From Corynebacterium sp. 21KM1197 (GTDB lineage Bacteria; Actinomycetota; Actinomycetes; Mycobacteriales; Mycobacteriaceae): a DNA stretch of 64,000 nucleotides. The stretch lies in contig NZ_CP123907.1 of assembly GCF_033783015.1 (NCBI RefSeq), positions 682,001 through 746,000 on the forward strand, given 5' to 3'. Positions 63,829 through 64,000 of the stretch are shown here, piece by piece. The translations under genes and the position numbers were made by a program. The notes under the pieces were generated by a model. That model saw nothing but the letters and a program-made list of their open reading frames with translations. It was not told the DNA's origin and made no database searches. Each line of letters opens with the position of its first letter. The stretch's first letter is position 1.

Positions 63829-64000
63829 TTACTGCCAGAGGGTTTGGCCGCTGTGAACGTTAGCGGCGCAGCCCACTGTGGCGATGCGGGTAACATTTGA
63901 ACCGGCGCCTACGTAGGACCAACTGCTGACTCGGGTGGGCTGTGCCGTGCACCAGACCTTGGTGGCCACCTGGCCACTCCTTGTGGCCGACTGGCAGTTA
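63829..64000 (-). CDS. 3' end of a Cys-containing, probably secreted small protein heading the second cluster
   Basis: A frame open from the window edge ends in TAA 63829-63831, 21 bases before the permease start. The visible 56 residues begin NCQSATRSGQV, contain KVWCTAQPTRVSSWSYVGAG and TVGCAANVHSG, and end TLWQ. They are serine/threonine- and valine-rich with three cysteines and no membrane helix, as in small exported proteins. The 5' end, with any signal peptide, is outside the window. By position it is the likely cargo or partner of the ABC genes downstream. Confidence 0.5.
   Translation of the reverse strand, partial: NCQSATRSGQVATKVWCTAQPTRVSSWSYVGAGSNVTRIATVGCAANVHSGQTLWQ

Overview
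The window looks like chromosome of a GC-rich Corynebacterium. The gene order mogA, mscL, fthC, galU, glp, rimJ-like, glpR and the order pmt / rsmI / betP / metG / tatD / rpf2 / ksgA / ispE / ABC-F are corynebacterial core blocks. The betaine carrier is clearly BetP-like, and secreted CAP proteins and a PMT-type O-mannosyltransferase fit the same group.

Layout. 1-9253: core genes (CPBP protease end, ribosomal proteins L31B and L32, HtrA protease, molybdopterin adenylyltransferase-like MogA, MscL, SAF protein, FthC, GalU, Glp, acetyltransferase, GlpR, tRNA-Ala). 9254-11180: a sharply AT-rich stretch directly after the tRNA, carrying a RelA/SpoT-domain nucleotidyltransferase followed by a decayed membrane-protein gene. 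11179-15463: accessory genes (small membrane protein, HTH-DUF3887 regulator with an operator array, secreted protein, Tag glycosylase, CynX-like MFS, DoxX, zf-HC2 protein). 15549-26783: core block from Pmt to IspE. 26780-30937: a bacteriocin-type ABC exporter pair with a short leader ORF, and an orphan zinc metallochaperone AztD under a likely Zur box. 30979-36319: ABC-F, alpha/beta hydrolase, orphan Panacea antitoxin, ABM monooxygenase, PPK2. 36306-39182: a split NagE-type PTS (EIIC on one strand, EIIB and EIIA on the other) and a HAD phosphatase. 39231-48508: HIBYL-CoA hydrolase, a frameshifted HTH_42 gene, a DUF6882-like protein, and two TetR/efflux modules (MMPL and DHA2 MFS) with palindromic operators. 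48542-54570: a 5-oxoproline-type regulon (NRAMP-like transporter, PxpA, fused PxpB-PxpC, biotin carboxylase-BCCP, GntR regulator) bounded by two matching GntR operators. 54731-57277: second CAP protein, a small hypothetical, PrfC.

57424-64000 holds the most unusual content. Two ABC systems of the same design face each other around a secreted SGNH hydrolase. Each has an ATPase, a small membrane protein of about 200 residues, and a larger membrane protein with a C-terminal ectodomain carrying four cysteines in matching order and spacing. Each is preceded by a small gene (a 37-residue peptide; a Cys-containing secreted-looking protein cut by the window end). In the second system the large permease is split by a single-base frameshift.

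Four gene lesions were seen (in-frame TAG near 10957, frameshifts near 40620 and 63667, and a possible frameshift near 57470). Some may be real decay and some may be sequence errors. No CRISPR array, insertion sequence or rRNA was seen.
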